Assembly: GCA_917880885.1 (NCBI GenBank)
Contig: OU862915.1
Coordinates: 41,176,676-41,240,675, forward strand
Direction: 5' to 3'
From: Limnephilus marmoratus
Taxonomy: Eukaryota > Arthropoda > Insecta > Trichoptera > Limnephilidae
DNA length: 64,000 bases
Below the pieces are notes generated by a model. It worked only from the letters and a program-made list of their open reading frames with translations. It was not told where the DNA came from and ran no database searches. Below are positions 42,682 to 52,917 of the stretch, piece after piece. Position 1 is the first letter of the stretch, and each line of letters starts with the position of its first letter. Both the position numbers and the translations under genes were made by a program.

Positions 42682-43643
42682 TGTAGGTTACCCACCTTTG
42701 TCATCCGACAGCCTCCCAGAGCATAAAGAACTTCCATCTCAGGATGGTGGAAATAGGGATCAGAGATCATGCATATAAATAAATGAAAGTATTTTCTAGT
42801 GAAATGTAAAAAAAACGGCTTTATTGCACTTTGCAAATGACATCAAAGAAATGTAAAAAAAAGAAACACAAATACCTTTGGCATCTATCAGAATTGGAGA
42901 GAGAGAGTTATGTTAAAATTACGGTTGGTTATCAGAAGCGCGTACGTCTCGTCGTCGTGACTCTCTTCCAGTCGTGTAGAGCAATCCTCAACAGCGATCG
43001 TCAACAGCAAACCCCAAAACGCCGTTCCACACGTCATGGGGCGTTTGGTTAAAGGGAGTCCTCCCAACACAAAAAGCTCGGTTGAGCCTCCATCCATCAG
43101 GCGGCATGGGGAATCTCACCGGCCCAAAGGTACAACAAAGGCTAGGAGCCGCTTCATCAGTAAAGGGAATTCACCCCACAAAAAGAGCACGGAAGGTCCT
43201 CACCCATCAAGCGGCATGAAGGAACCTCATCGGCCAAAGGATTCACCAGGCAAGAATCCTAGCGGGCAGTTGATCACCCGTTGAATTTGGTGTCAAAAAC
43301 ATCAGCACGCGGACAACATTATCTCGCGGCATCCGGCGAGGGATTCAACAAAATAAATCGGCTACAGGGCCATTAGAGTTGTCACACACTCACGTGACGT
43401 GTATAAACGAACTTTTTAGGCTACATCGCCTTTGTAACACCCACCATAATCCCAATCGCCCCGAAAATCTCCTCCCGCACACAAAATCTACGTTATGTCC
43501 TCCGCCATCTTTCCCCCGAACGCCCGTTTCCGGTCTCGTTGCAGTTTCGCCAACCAACAAAGTTAAATAAAAAATAAAAAATTAATAGACAATAAACAGT
43601 ACCTGCTTTAAGCAGTACCTACTCGCGAAATAGATATGTTACA
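42682..43643 (-). repeat. 3' LTR of the gypsy element, terminal 15 bp altered
   Basis: Same 962 bp as 50680-51641, ending at TTACA on the right. It contains an AATAAA signal (minus strand, 42820-42825), and two ~110-bp internal repeats around GGCGGCATGGGG/AGCGGCATGAAGG. The expected outer TGTAATACCAAGTAA of the 5' copy is missing; instead GGTTGTTATATAGGTTGTT precedes it. Confidence 0.9.
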
Positions 43644-43660
43644 TTTCCCCGCAACCCCCG
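43644..43660 (-). promoter_or_regulatory. Polypurine tract
   Basis: Minus strand GGGGGTTGCGGGGAAA lies directly upstream of the 3' LTR start TGTAAC. Position and G/A richness fit plus-strand priming, although TTGC interrupts the tract. Confidence 0.75.
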
Positions 43661-45722
43661 AAAATTTTACGCCGCGAAGTGAAGTAAAATTATTAGGACA
43701 CCGCCCAACACGACTCTCTCTTTCCACATCTGTTAAAGAAAAATAACACAACATAGTATCAGAAAACATAAACGTAAAACATATTAAAGTAGCAAACCCA
43801 TTCACAGAATGGTGTACAAAAAAAAACATAGAAAATGAGGTAATACCTCCACTTTTACAAGCTCGCTTGTAAGATTACCAACACGTTACTCACATGACGA
43901 GAGACAATCTCTCAAGAAAACACTAGTGAGTATGGAGAATTCAAGCTCCCACTTTCATTTATAGAAAAAAGCAACACTTAGTTATTATTAACATAAAAAA
44001 AATAACTCTCTCTCTCTATCCTTATATTCTAATCAAAAGTGATATTTGAAAAAAGTTACGTCACAGATATTATACTCAACGCGTCTTAAATTATCAACTA
44101 AAACTAGACCAAGGTATAAACAAATATACAGAATTAACTCATTCAATTTTTATAAAAAACTGTCAATTACAAAGTGGTCAGAGTAGGGTTTATATGTAAA
44201 GACATACCTATCTGTCAAAAAAAAACAGATCAAGTATAATACAATTATTACTTGTCCATCGTATAACAAGTTTTATAAAAAACTGTCAATTACAAAGTGG
44301 TCAGAGTAGGGTTTATATGTAAAGACATACCTATCTGTCAAACAGTTTAGATCAGGTTTTACAATACCGAGGCACTACCTATCTATAAAAGAGGTTAGAT
44401 TAGGGTTTACATATTTCTATTACCTATCCATCAAAATTATGAAAAAATTCATTAGGAACACAGAAGCAAAACAGGATCTAGAATGTTAGGCTTAGAGCTT
44501 AGGGATTAAAATTAAACAAAACACCTAGCTATTAAAAAAGTGAACCTCAAAAAGTACTCTTGATTTTATACAAAAATACAAGATGTAACTATTATAAACC
44601 ATCCTCAGAGGACGTTGCTTGTGCAAGAAAAGACTGAAGATAAACTCAGGTGGCATTTCTTCAAAAAATAACACTTAATACATCAAGTAAGTGAAAAGTC
44701 ATAAATTTCTTGAACAAACAATGATATTTTGGTGATCGAATATACTTATTAGATAATCGACACTAGATAAGGTGTGATCGAACAATATCCAAATGAACGA
44801 CACTAGTAGACAAAATTAACAGTACAACACTGGTTTAAGCAGTGAGAGACCTATATATGTAAATGCTTAATGTTAACTTAGAACTAAAAGACAAAAAAAA
44901 ACTTTCCTGTATTAGAGGTAAGGTGATAAACTTCAAATATGAGTTACTTTAATGGGTAGGTATGCCAGAGCAGTACCACCTTTGTTTGTGACAAGAAAAA
45001 AAAATTCTTAACAAATATTCTTAACAAACTTAACTAACTGACTTTAAGGAAAGTTATACCAGACTTAATCTATTTAACATAGCTATGGTATATTTAAGAA
45101 AAACTTTACTTAATCACTAATTGTTGAAATTTTAACAATCTGTACATAAGAAAGTCGCTCAAATCTCTCATAAACAGAAGTTTTGAATCATTCTTTCCAA
45201 GTGCTTGGAAAGTCATTATTCGGGAGAAAATTCCAACGAACTTGAAAAGAAGGATTCAGACTTAAACGCTAAAACAGTACAACATAACCTATTGTTTTAC
45301 GAACGCATCAGTGTGTAAGTATAATTGTAGCCTATAAGGAAGGCGAAACAACTCATTTCATACAAAAAAATTATTTAGAGTTTAAATAAAAAAATCTCGT
45401 CAAAGACTAAGTCAATTACAAAATATGACTTAGACAAAATATTGGGCGCCACTGATCACACGGATCAGAGGAAACGACATTCATTGTAAACGACGTCTCC
45501 TATAGAAAAAATTCCGAAGAATTTAAAGAAAAAAAAATTAAATTGAGGAAGCAAGATTGAGGAAATTTCGTGAAAATTCTAGACAAAACCTCTTGAGGGT
45601 ACCAAACCTCAAAAGCAAGTGACCAGAAAAACCACTGACGAAACAAATGGAACAGCATGCAGGGTTGGTAGTCCCGCATGCAATCACGTTGGTTTCATCT
45701 ATATATAAAGAGTAAGAAATAT
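43661..45722 (-). other. Non-coding 3' region of the gypsy element
   Basis: About 2 kb between the pol stop and the polypurine tract with no long frame on either strand, so no env remnant is visible. It contains a repeat array at 44148-44440 and is very A-rich on the plus strand. Confidence 0.7.
44148..44440. repeat. Tandem array in the gypsy 3' region
   Basis: A 71-bp block with AACTGTCAATTACAAAGTGG, TCAGAGTAGGGTTTATATGT and AAAGACATACCTATCTGTCA occurs at 44148-44218 and again near-exactly at 44271-44342. Two degenerate copies follow (ACTACCTATCT and TTAGGGTTTACATAT, then ACCTATCCATCAAAA). The period of the clear pair is about 122 bp. Confidence 0.8.
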
Positions 45723-48700
45723 TTAATCCATGCGAACAATATCCTTTACATGAAAATTTCCTACAATTTTACCGTTCATATCAGCTAGAGTATATACCAA
45801 ATTAGAGACTTTACCTTTAATAACATTGCGAACGAATCTAGGGGCCAATTTGTGAGAGAAATAATTCGGTCCACTGGATTGAACGAAATTCTTCCTCCAA
45901 ACGACATCGCCTACTTCATAATTAACCGTCTTACGGCGTAAATTGTAGTGTTGGGCATTTTTCTTAAAAGCTTGTAACAAAGCATTTGAAACTTGTTCAT
46001 AAATTGGAACTAAGTCTTCCAACTTCTTAGCAAATTCGTCCCTAGATTGCTGCAACGTAATGTCTACGACACCAGAAGATAAGTTATTTTTATGAAAGTT
46101 TCCGTCAATAACTTGTTCCCTACCATGCATGAGGAAGAAGGGGGTGAAGCCGGTTGCAAAATTAACCGTGTTATTGAGAGCTGATTGAATTTGAGGCAGA
46201 AATCTGGACCAATTACGCTGGTCAGATTCGGTTAAAATAGACAAAGCAGTTCCAATGGTTTGGTTATAGCGTTCGACCACGTTATTTTGGGGAGTATAAA
46301 AAGCATTATAAAAAGGCGGAGGTACGTTATACTCTGCTAACAATTGTTTAAAGTCTTTTGAAATAAATTGTTTTCCGTTGTCGCAGACGCACGTTTGCGG
46401 TACCCCGTGTACAAGGAATATGTATTGTTCAATGTTTTTAACAATGCTTTTAGTAGTTGCATTTCTAAGCGGAAAAATCCAGGTATATTTAGAAAATACA
46501 TCAACGACTGTTAGAATATACATAAATCCTGCATAGCTACGCGGAAGAGGACCGACAAGGTCAATAGACAGCATTTGCATAGGTCTTGTGACTATTTTCG
46601 GGTTCGTAGAAATGCCTGCCGGCGCAGCAGTGTTAATTTTATGTGCCTTACACGTTTTACATCTATTGACAAAATTTTTGACGTCATTATACATCCCTGG
46701 CCAAAAATAATGAAGTTGAACCTTCTTATATGTTCTAAAAACTCCTGGATGACAAGAAATAACAGACTCATGTTCTTTAGATAGAACAGCGTTACGGTCC
46801 TCAAAAGGAACAACAAGCTTCCAAGCTGTGTCCTCCTGCAGAGCGAAACGAGATTTAGTGTGACGAAATAATTTATTTTCCTTAATTTGAAAATTATTAA
46901 AACGTTGTGGATTTGATTTACAATTAGAAAATAAGGTATTATACCAAGTATCTGTACTCGTGGGAACGGAATCAATGGCCGAAATTAAAGAAACGTCTTT
47001 ACGTGAGAGAACGTCCGGAACCGTATTTAATTTACCTTTCCTATGTATAACATCAAAAGAGTACTGTGACAGCCGAGTAGACCAGCGAGCAAGCCGACCT
47101 GTTGGATTAGATAATGAGACTAACCATTGTAGACTAGAATGGTCCGTTACCACAGTGAAGTGAGCACCTTCTATGTAGGGCCTAAAATGGTTGACTGAAT
47201 CTAACACCGCTAGGAGTTCGCGCTCCGTCACGCCGTAGTTTCGTTCATGCACATTAAGACACCTAGAGAAATAAGATACAGGGTGCTCCTCTCCTTCAAA
47301 AATTTGTGTAAGTACACCTCCGATCCCAACGTTGCTCGCGTCACAGTGAATCGTGAAAGGAAGCGAAAAATCCGGACAATTAATAACAGGGGCAGAAGTC
47401 AACGCCTTCTTTAATTTCTTAAAAGACAACTCCGCTTCAGGAGACCAAGAGAAATTACTAATTCCCTTCCTTGAACCAGTGAGTTTTGTTAAGGGAGCAG
47501 CAATGGTTGAAAAATCCTTTATAAAACGCCTATAATACCCGCACAGGCCAATGAAAGCTTTTACCTGTTTAGAATTCTTTGGAATGGGGTAAGTACGAAT
47601 GCATTCCAACTTAACTGGGTCTGTGCGAAGTCCTTTTGCATCCACAACGTAACCGAGATACTTCAATTCATCCTTGCAAAACTCGCACTTTTTCAAATTG
47701 ACAGTTAAGCCTGCTTCTTTCAGACGCAAGAAAACCCTATTTAATTGCTCTAAATGTGAATCGATATCTTCTGAAATTATAATTAGGTCATCCAAATAGC
47801 AAAAAACGTTTTCGTCGAACTCTGGACCAAAAAGTGCATCAACCAGACGCTGAAGTTCACTAGGAGCGTTTTTTAACCCAAACGGCATCCTAACGAATTC
47901 AAACAAGCCATGTCCAGGTACTACAAAAGCCGTTTTGCAGCAAGAATCCTTATGTAAAGGGATTTGCCAGAAACTTTTCGATAAGTCAATAGAAGATATG
48001 AAGCGTGCACCACGTAGCTTGTCTAAAATACGCGAAATATACGGCAAGGGGTAGGAATCTCTTGTCGTGACGCTGTTAAGCTTCCTGGAGTCTAAGCAGA
48101 ACCTTGCAGAACCATCCTTTTTAGGCACAATCAAAACCGGGTTCGACCAAGCCGAACGCGAACGTCGAACAACACCTAAGTCAAGCATTTCTTTAAGTTG
48201 AGCTTCAAGTTGTTTTTGACGTGTTTGAGACAACGGGTAATATCGTTGCTTAATGGGATCTCCCGTCGTATTAATTTTGTGCTGAACTAAATGAGTACGA
48301 CCCAATCCACATTTTTCAAAAGAAATTGACTTAAATTTATCTATTACCTTATTAAGCCTACGATTGTCTTGGGGGGACAGTAAGGAAGCTGACGTGATCT
48401 TGCGAATTTCACCTATAGTATTCTCAACATCACGTCCACTGTTGGCCTCTGGAAACAATTGAGGAGCGATGTCAAATTGTTTCCAAAAGTCGACTCCCAA
48501 AACAATCACAGGTGAAAGAGACGGAATAATAAAAAAGGTAATATATTTCTTAATATTATTATAAGTAACTAGTACTCGCATAGTACCAATTACATCCTGA
48601 CGTACCCCATCAGCGGTGGTAACGTAAGATTCTAATTTATCTAAACTAAAGCCTAGACTAATAAAGAAGTTATAAAGAGAACCGCCAAAACAACTGACCG

Positions 48701-48926
48701 TCGCACCACTGTCCAAGAGACCCGAAAAGACAAGATTTTGAATAGAAATATTCGCATGGGGTCTGATGTCTTGTCCAGAACTAGCCATCGGCATGCATGC
48801 GTCCATGTCACGCCTGAAGAACCGGTTACTGGAGCTATCAACTACGGGTGATGATGATCTCCCGGCATCCTTGCTAGCAGGACGCAGAGGATCACACTCT
48901 AGTTTTTTGGATTTGTGCGAGCGGGG
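45723..48926 (-). CDS. pol: Gypsy pol: protease, reverse transcriptase, RNase H, integrase
   Basis: The frame is open from 48926; the first ATG is at 48806, giving 1027 residues from there. Residues counted from that ATG: retropepsin L-L-D-S-G-A at 30-35; RT with FCLDSRKLNSV, IDLSKSFWQIPL, FVRMPFGLKNAP and YLDDL near 340; RNase H with HCDASNVGIGG and TDHSSLQWL; integrase zinc finger H-x4-H-type HPGVFRTYKKVQLHYFWPG with C-x2-C (CKTCKAH); then a D-D-E core (SIDLVGPLP, VCDNGKQF, NNVVERYNQ). A C-terminal segment (RKTVNYEVGDVVWRKNF) resembles the GPY/F-side chromodomain-less tail of gypsy integrases. All catalytic residues I can identify are present. The open frame overlaps the end of gag by 28 bases and is shifted -1, so it is expressed through the frameshift at 48902-48908. 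Confidence 0.95.
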   Translation of the reverse strand, partial: PRSHKSKKLECDPLRPASKDAGRSSSPVVDSSSNRFFRRDMDACMPMASSGQDIRPHANISIQNLVFSGLLDSGATVSCFGGSLYNFFISLGFSLDKLESYVTTADGVRQDVIGTMRVLVTYNNIKKYITFFIIPSLSPVIVLGVDFWKQFDIAPQLFPEANSGRDVENTIGEIRKITSASLLSPQDNRRLNKVIDKFKSISFEKCGLGRTHLVQHKINTTGDPIKQRYYPLSQTRQKQLEAQLKEMLDLGVVRRSRSAWSNPVLIVPKKDGSARFCLDSRKLNSVTTRDSYPLPYISRILDKLRGARFISSIDLSKSFWQIPLHKDSCCKTAFVVPGHGLFEFVRMPFGLKNAPSELQRLVDALFGPEFDENVFCYLDDLIIISEDIDSHLEQLNRVFLRLKEAGLTVNLKKCEFCKDELKYLGYVVDAKGLRTDPVKLECIRTYPIPKNSKQVKAFIGLCGYYRRFIKDFSTIAAPLTKLTGSRKGISNFSWSPEAELSFKKLKKALTSAPVINCPDFSLPFTIHCDASNVGIGGVLTQIFEGEEHPVSYFSRCLNVHERNYGVTERELLAVLDSVNHFRPYIEGAHFTVVTDHSSLQWLVSLSNPTGRLARWSTRLSQYSFDVIHRKGKLNTVPDVLSRKDVSLISAIDSVPTSTDTWYNTLFSNCKSNPQRFNNFQIKENKLFRHTKSRFALQEDTAWKLVVPFEDRNAVLSKEHESVISCHPGVFRTYKKVQLHYFWPGMYNDVKNFVNRCKTCKAHKINTAAPAGISTNPKIVTRPMQMLSIDLVGPLPRSYAGFMYILTVVDVFSKYTWIFPLRNATTKSIVKNIEQYIFLVHGVPQTCVCDNGKQFISKDFKQLLAEYNVPPPFYNAFYTPQNNVVERYNQTIGTALSILTESDQRNWSRFLPQIQSALNNTVNFATGFTPFFLMHGREQVIDGNFHKNNLSSGVVDITLQQSRDEFAKKLEDLVPIYEQVSNALLQAFKKNAQHYNLRRKTVNYEVGDVVWRKNFVQSSGPNYFSHKLAPRFVRNVIKGKVSNLVYTLADMNGKIVGNFHVKDIVRMD
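48856..48908 (-). promoter_or_regulatory. -1 ribosomal frameshift signal: A AAA AAC plus stem-loop
   Basis: Minus strand reads CCA AAA AAC TAG in the gag frame, so the slippery heptamer A AAA AAC (48902-48908) abuts the gag stop. An 8-base spacer TAGAGTGT is followed by a stem (48856-48893): outer GAT and CTC pair with GAG and ATC (one bulged C), inner GCGTCCT pairs with AGGATGC around the loop GCTAGCA. Slipping back one base gives L-E-C-D-P in the pol frame. Sequence shows the motif; activity is inferred from known retroelement signals. Confidence 0.85.
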
Positions 48927-49822
48927 TCATCTCGGCGTTTGTCAGAATTCTTCTGAGAATCAAACTTCCATTTTCTACAAAAAGGTTTTGTATGACCTTG
49001 CGCCTTACAATAAAAACAATTTAAAGTTTTTCTACTATTCGAAGAAGAAGAATGTGTAGGAGAAGAGGATGATGCTTGAGGAGAAGTAAAATGCGGTAAG
49101 GGTTTATCTACGGAGTGCTTTTCAAATCTCCTACACACATTTACCAAAGAAGATAATTCCTTTTCTGCAAAATATGCGATGGCCAATGCGTATTTAGGTA
49201 ACAGACTATCAGAAACTAGGTCTACTAACTGTTCCTCCGTAAGTTGAACGTCTAATCTGAGATTAGCTAATTTAACTTCATCAACGTAATCCACAACACT
49301 TTGGTTAAATTTCTGTTTCATCGCGAATAAAGCTTTTAGGGCCTCTGTTTGATTAATACAACGTTCAAAACGTGCAATGAGGAGATTTCTCAACTCAGGC
49401 CAAGATAATGAATCTTTATAAATAGTCCTATACCAAGAGAGAGCTTTCCCCTCCAAAAGATCTGCAAAGGACGTCACAACCGATGACAGTTCTATATGAC
49501 GGCATCTAGATAATTCCTCCACACGTTGTATAAAATCCCTAACATCAGAAGAACCAGAAAATTTAATACCCCAAGAATGTACGGACGTATTTGTATTTAT
49601 CGATTGATAATAATTATTGACTATGTTTGTAGTCTGACTCGCATTATCACTATTGCCTTCATTTTGTTGTGGAGAATCACTACTTGATTGTTTTAAACTT
49701 TTATTATATATGCGAGCCTGTTCCCGCATAGCTGATAACGTAGGCTCTGGAGTGATATTTAATTCAGATAACATCTGTATCATCTCCTCCTTAGTTGCAC
49801 CGTTAATATTAGTAATCGCCAT
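48899..49822 (-). CDS. gag: Gypsy gag polyprotein
   Basis: 307 residues from ATG to TAG. The centre holds a retrotransposon-gag type capsid region (WGIKFSGSSDVRDFIQRVEE, SFADLLEGKALSWYRTIY, W-P-E-L-R-N-L-L-I-A-R-F-E). Near the end a single zinc knuckle C-x2-C-x4-H-x4-C (residues 269-282, CFYCKAQGHTKPFC) precedes a basic tail, as in nucleocapsid. An N-terminal Asn/Ser/Gln-rich linker lies at residues 45-75. It overlaps pol by 28 bases and ends at the frameshift heptamer. The start codon follows a long leader with several short repeats. Confidence 0.93.
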   Translation of the reverse strand: MAITNINGATKEEMIQMLSELNITPEPTLSAMREQARIYNKSLKQSSSDSPQQNEGNSDNASQTTNIVNNYYQSINTNTSVHSWGIKFSGSSDVRDFIQRVEELSRCRHIELSSVVTSFADLLEGKALSWYRTIYKDSLSWPELRNLLIARFERCINQTEALKALFAMKQKFNQSVVDYVDEVKLANLRLDVQLTEEQLVDLVSDSLLPKYALAIAYFAEKELSSLVNVCRRFEKHSVDKPLPHFTSPQASSSSPTHSSSSNSRKTLNCFYCKAQGHTKPFCRKWKFDSQKNSDKRRDDPARTNPKN

Positions 49823-50640
49823 TTTGTTTTGTTTTTTTTTTTTTGTTTAATTTTAAATTTGGGAAAAAATAATTAAATAATTATTGAATTTAAAAAAAAA
49901 AAAAAAAATATAATGTACTTTATAGTTTGAAATACCGGACACCCTGTAAAGCAAATTATCTTTCATTATAAAAAAATTATTAGAAAAAAAAAATCAAAAT
50001 TATTTTCCAAAAAAAAAAAAAATTTTTATGTATGTAGCTCACCGGACATTTTATAATGTATGTAGCTCACCGGACACCGTGTAAAGCCAATGGATCACCG
50101 GAACTAAAATTCCCTCAAAACAAAGCAAGTTTTTCCGCGAAAAATTATAAAAAGAATCCACATCGTCTTCCCTTGTAAATTCTTAATAGTATATCCAATT
50201 AATGTACAAAACCCTTTCACAATATAACGTATCTTCTTATTTGCGAAAACAAAACACAACAATTGTTATGATGTTTTGACAACTGACACTTAAATCCAGT
50301 ATTGCCAGAAAAGAGAATATTTTTCGCTGAAAATTATTCAAGCTGTCACTGGTACCAATGTACATTAAATTGCGAGAAACAATATATTAACACGCACATT
50401 TTTTTTATATATGGCAATAGATATAACTAAACGTCAAACTTTGGTAATCAACAAGTTCAAATGCATAATTGCAAATAACTAACTTACTACCCACACACTG
50501 ATGAGTTGTAAAATGACATCGTAAAAAGCAGACAAATTATATAACATTAAATAAGACTATTCTTATAGATATATGCATGATCTATAAATACCCTTCCGAA
50601 CACCTGTTTAATATATTTAAAAAACTCTTATTATTAAGTA
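49823..50640 (-). other. Gypsy leader with repeated GTAGCTCACCGGACA motifs
   Basis: About 0.82 kb between primer-binding site and gag. TATGTAGCTCACCGGACA occurs at 50031-50048 and 50059-50076, and CCGGACACCxTGTAAAGC at about 49937 and 50070. Long homopolymer A/T runs flank gag. A packaging or translation-control role is possible but not shown. Confidence 0.65.
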
Positions 50641-50663
50641 TTCGAGCCCCACGTTGGGCGCCA
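50641..50663 (-). promoter_or_regulatory. Primer-binding site for tRNA-Lys(CUU)
   Basis: The plus strand equals the 3' end of insect tRNA-Lys(CUU) including CCA (TTCGAGCCCCACGTTGGGCG, then CCA) over 23 bases. In element sense this begins TGGCGCCCAACGTGGGGC, one base from the 5' LTR end. tRNA identity is from memory of the fly sequence. Confidence 0.85.
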
Positions 50664-50664
50664 A

Positions 50665-51641
50665 TGTAATACCAAGTAATGTAGGTTACCCACCTTTGTC
50701 ATCCGACAGCCTCCCAGAGCATAAAGAACTTCCATCTCAGGATGGTGGAAATAGGGATCAGAGATCATGCATATAAATAAATGAAAGTATTTTCTAGTGA
50801 AATGTAAAAAAAACGGCTTTATTGCACTTTGCAAATGACATCAAAGAAATGTAAAAAAAAGAAACACAAATACCTTTGGCATCTATCAGAATTGGAGAGA
50901 GAGAGTTATGTTAAAATTACGGTTGGTTATCAGAAGCGCGTACGTCTCGTCGTCGTGACTCTCTTCCAGTCGTGTAGAGCAATCCTCAACAGCGATCGTC
51001 AACAGCAAACCCCAAAACGCCGTTCCACACGTCATGGGGCGTTTGGTTAAAGGGAGTCCTCCCAACACAAAAAGCTCGGTTGAGCCTCCATCCATCAGGC
51101 GGCATGGGGAATCTCACCGGCCCAAAGGTACAACAAAGGCTAGGAGCCGCTTCATCAGTAAAGGGAATTCACCCCACAAAAAGAGCACGGAAGGTCCTCA
51201 CCCATCAAGCGGCATGAAGGAACCTCATCGGCCAAAGGATTCACCAGGCAAGAATCCTAGCGGGCAGTTGATCACCCGTTGAATTTGGTGTCAAAAACAT
51301 CAGCACGCGGACAACATTATCTCGCGGCATCCGGCGAGGGATTCAACAAAATAAATCGGCTACAGGGCCATTAGAGTTGTCACACACTCACGTGACGTGT
51401 ATAAACGAACTTTTTAGGCTACATCGCCTTTGTAACACCCACCATAATCCCAATCGCCCCGAAAATCTCCTCCCGCACACAAAATCTACGTTATGTCCTC
51501 CGCCATCTTTCCCCCGAACGCCCGTTTCCGGTCTCGTTGCAGTTTCGCCAACCAACAAAGTTAAATAAAAAATAAAAAATTAATAGACAATAAACAGTAC
51601 CTGCTTTAAGCAGTACCTACTCGCGAAATAGATATGTTACA
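50665..51641 (-). repeat. 5' LTR of the gypsy element
   Basis: 977 bp with TGTAA at the left edge and TTACA at the right, so its ends are short inverted repeats. AATAAA signal at 50818-50823 (minus strand). Two ~110-bp internal repeats contain the palindromic-looking GGCATG and CGGCC(C)AAAGG blocks. Promoter elements are not obvious. Confidence 0.92.
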
Positions 51642-51963
51642 AGTATTATGAAAATGACAGTTAAAACAAATAAAATCAGTATTTTTTTACATTTTACAAT
51701 TCGAGAATGAACGTAGAAGATTAAGACAAAATGATTTTGAAGCAATTACATTCCAATTTGACAGAAAGGCATATTATTGATAAATGATAATAAAAAAGGC
51801 AAGTGAAACTTAGTCAAATGTAAATACGAGCATATGCAGTACATAGTATAAATGTAAATAGGTTATGAAATACTCCTGATAGATATGTTATTGGAGGTAA
51901 TCAGGTATGAAAGAGACATGCATATACGAGAGTGGCAGCGTGAGGCTATTTGGCATTTGTAAT

Positions 51964-52280
51964 AAGGGAGGCGGGAATGGGTACCGCCGCCCCGGGAACC
52001 ATTATTGGATAACCAATAACTCTGCTATAGATCACCACAAGTGGTTCGCAACGTTTGGTGATTTAGCAGGGGCGCTCGGGTTCACGGGGTGAGGTTTGTC
52101 TAGGTCTTGAAGGCGGATGACCAGGACACACTGAACCCCAGATTCCTACCCACCCCTTAAACCCTTTTCCTTCTCAGACCTCTCCTCTCCTTCCTTTCCT
52201 TAAAATACCTCACCACAGAGCATCCCCAAAGATGACATAGGCCCTGAGGGAAATTATTTTGTGGAGCTAATGTAAAAAAA
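51964..52280 (+). repeat. Family R dispersed repeat, internally deleted
   Basis: AGGGAGGCGGGAATGGGTAC start, then GCTCGGGTTCACGGGGTGAG. A jump from GGCGGATGA to CCAGGACACACTGAACCCC removes ~130 bp of the middle. Ends GTGGAGCTAATGTAAAAAAA. Confidence 0.75.
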
Positions 52281-52917
52281 ATATATGAGGAATGGAAAAG
52301 GGCGTGGATGTTGTCTATTCGTCCTCTCTTATTATACAGGCTTTTTAGGCTTCTTCACCTTGTACAGATCTCCCAATAAACGAAGAGAAGAATACCTCAA
52401 TTTTATTATTGTCTCTACATCAGAACAAATCTTAGTAAACGACATTTAACCAAACACCATAATTAGTATTGCCATTTTTTTTCGCTATTACTACGCGTTA
52501 CGTGCTTATATATTTTTATTTAATCCTCTTACATTTTTTTTCATTTTATGATTTATACTTCATAGTTATTAGTTTAAACGTTCCTTATGTGTTTGTACTT
52601 TTACTATTCATATATATTATGTTAATGGCACACGCCGTGTCGGATATACTTTAAAAAAATCAATAAGTTGTTTATACACGAATTCTAGAATATATTCATT
52701 AATTATTAAACAATTAAGACTTGAATATACGTTAAAGCAGACAATCCAAGTCCAAAGTCGCAGGTACCATTGTTTATTAAGAGAAAACCACAATATGACA
52801 AAAATCGCTACGAATATACGTAATATGCATATTCAAATGCTTGGGAAACGAAGTCCAGAAACGCTCGATTTCAAGCACAAAAAATATGGTTTTTGTGATT
52901 TTTATTTAATTTGTGAA
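52281..52917. other. No gene recognised
   Basis: AT-rich spacer without a supported frame. Confidence 0.45.

Larger units (their letters stand above)
42682..51641 (-). mobile_element. Ty3/gypsy LTR retrotransposon, nearly complete and young
   Basis: In element order (minus strand): 5' LTR, tRNA-Lys primer-binding site, ~0.84-kb leader, gag, -1 frameshift, pol (protease, RT, RNase H, integrase), ~2 kb without a frame, polypurine tract, 3' LTR. The LTR parts aligned (962 bp each) look identical by eye, and the ORF products read from both are the same, so insertion is recent. There is no env frame. The outer 15 bases of the 3' LTR are replaced, and no target duplication can be paired, so the left edge was rearranged. 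Confidence 0.93.

Noticed and set aside
42831..43570. Small proteins in the LTRs (also at 50829-51568)
   Set aside because: Frames exist because the LTR is GC-richer; identical in both LTRs because the LTRs are identical, which is not evidence of coding.
43661..45722. env gene of an endogenous retrovirus-type gypsy
   Set aside because: No frame of useful length on either strand between pol and the polypurine tract.
46575..47535. Plus-strand and second minus-strand frames within gypsy pol
   Set aside because: Shadows of pol; no independent start context or motif.
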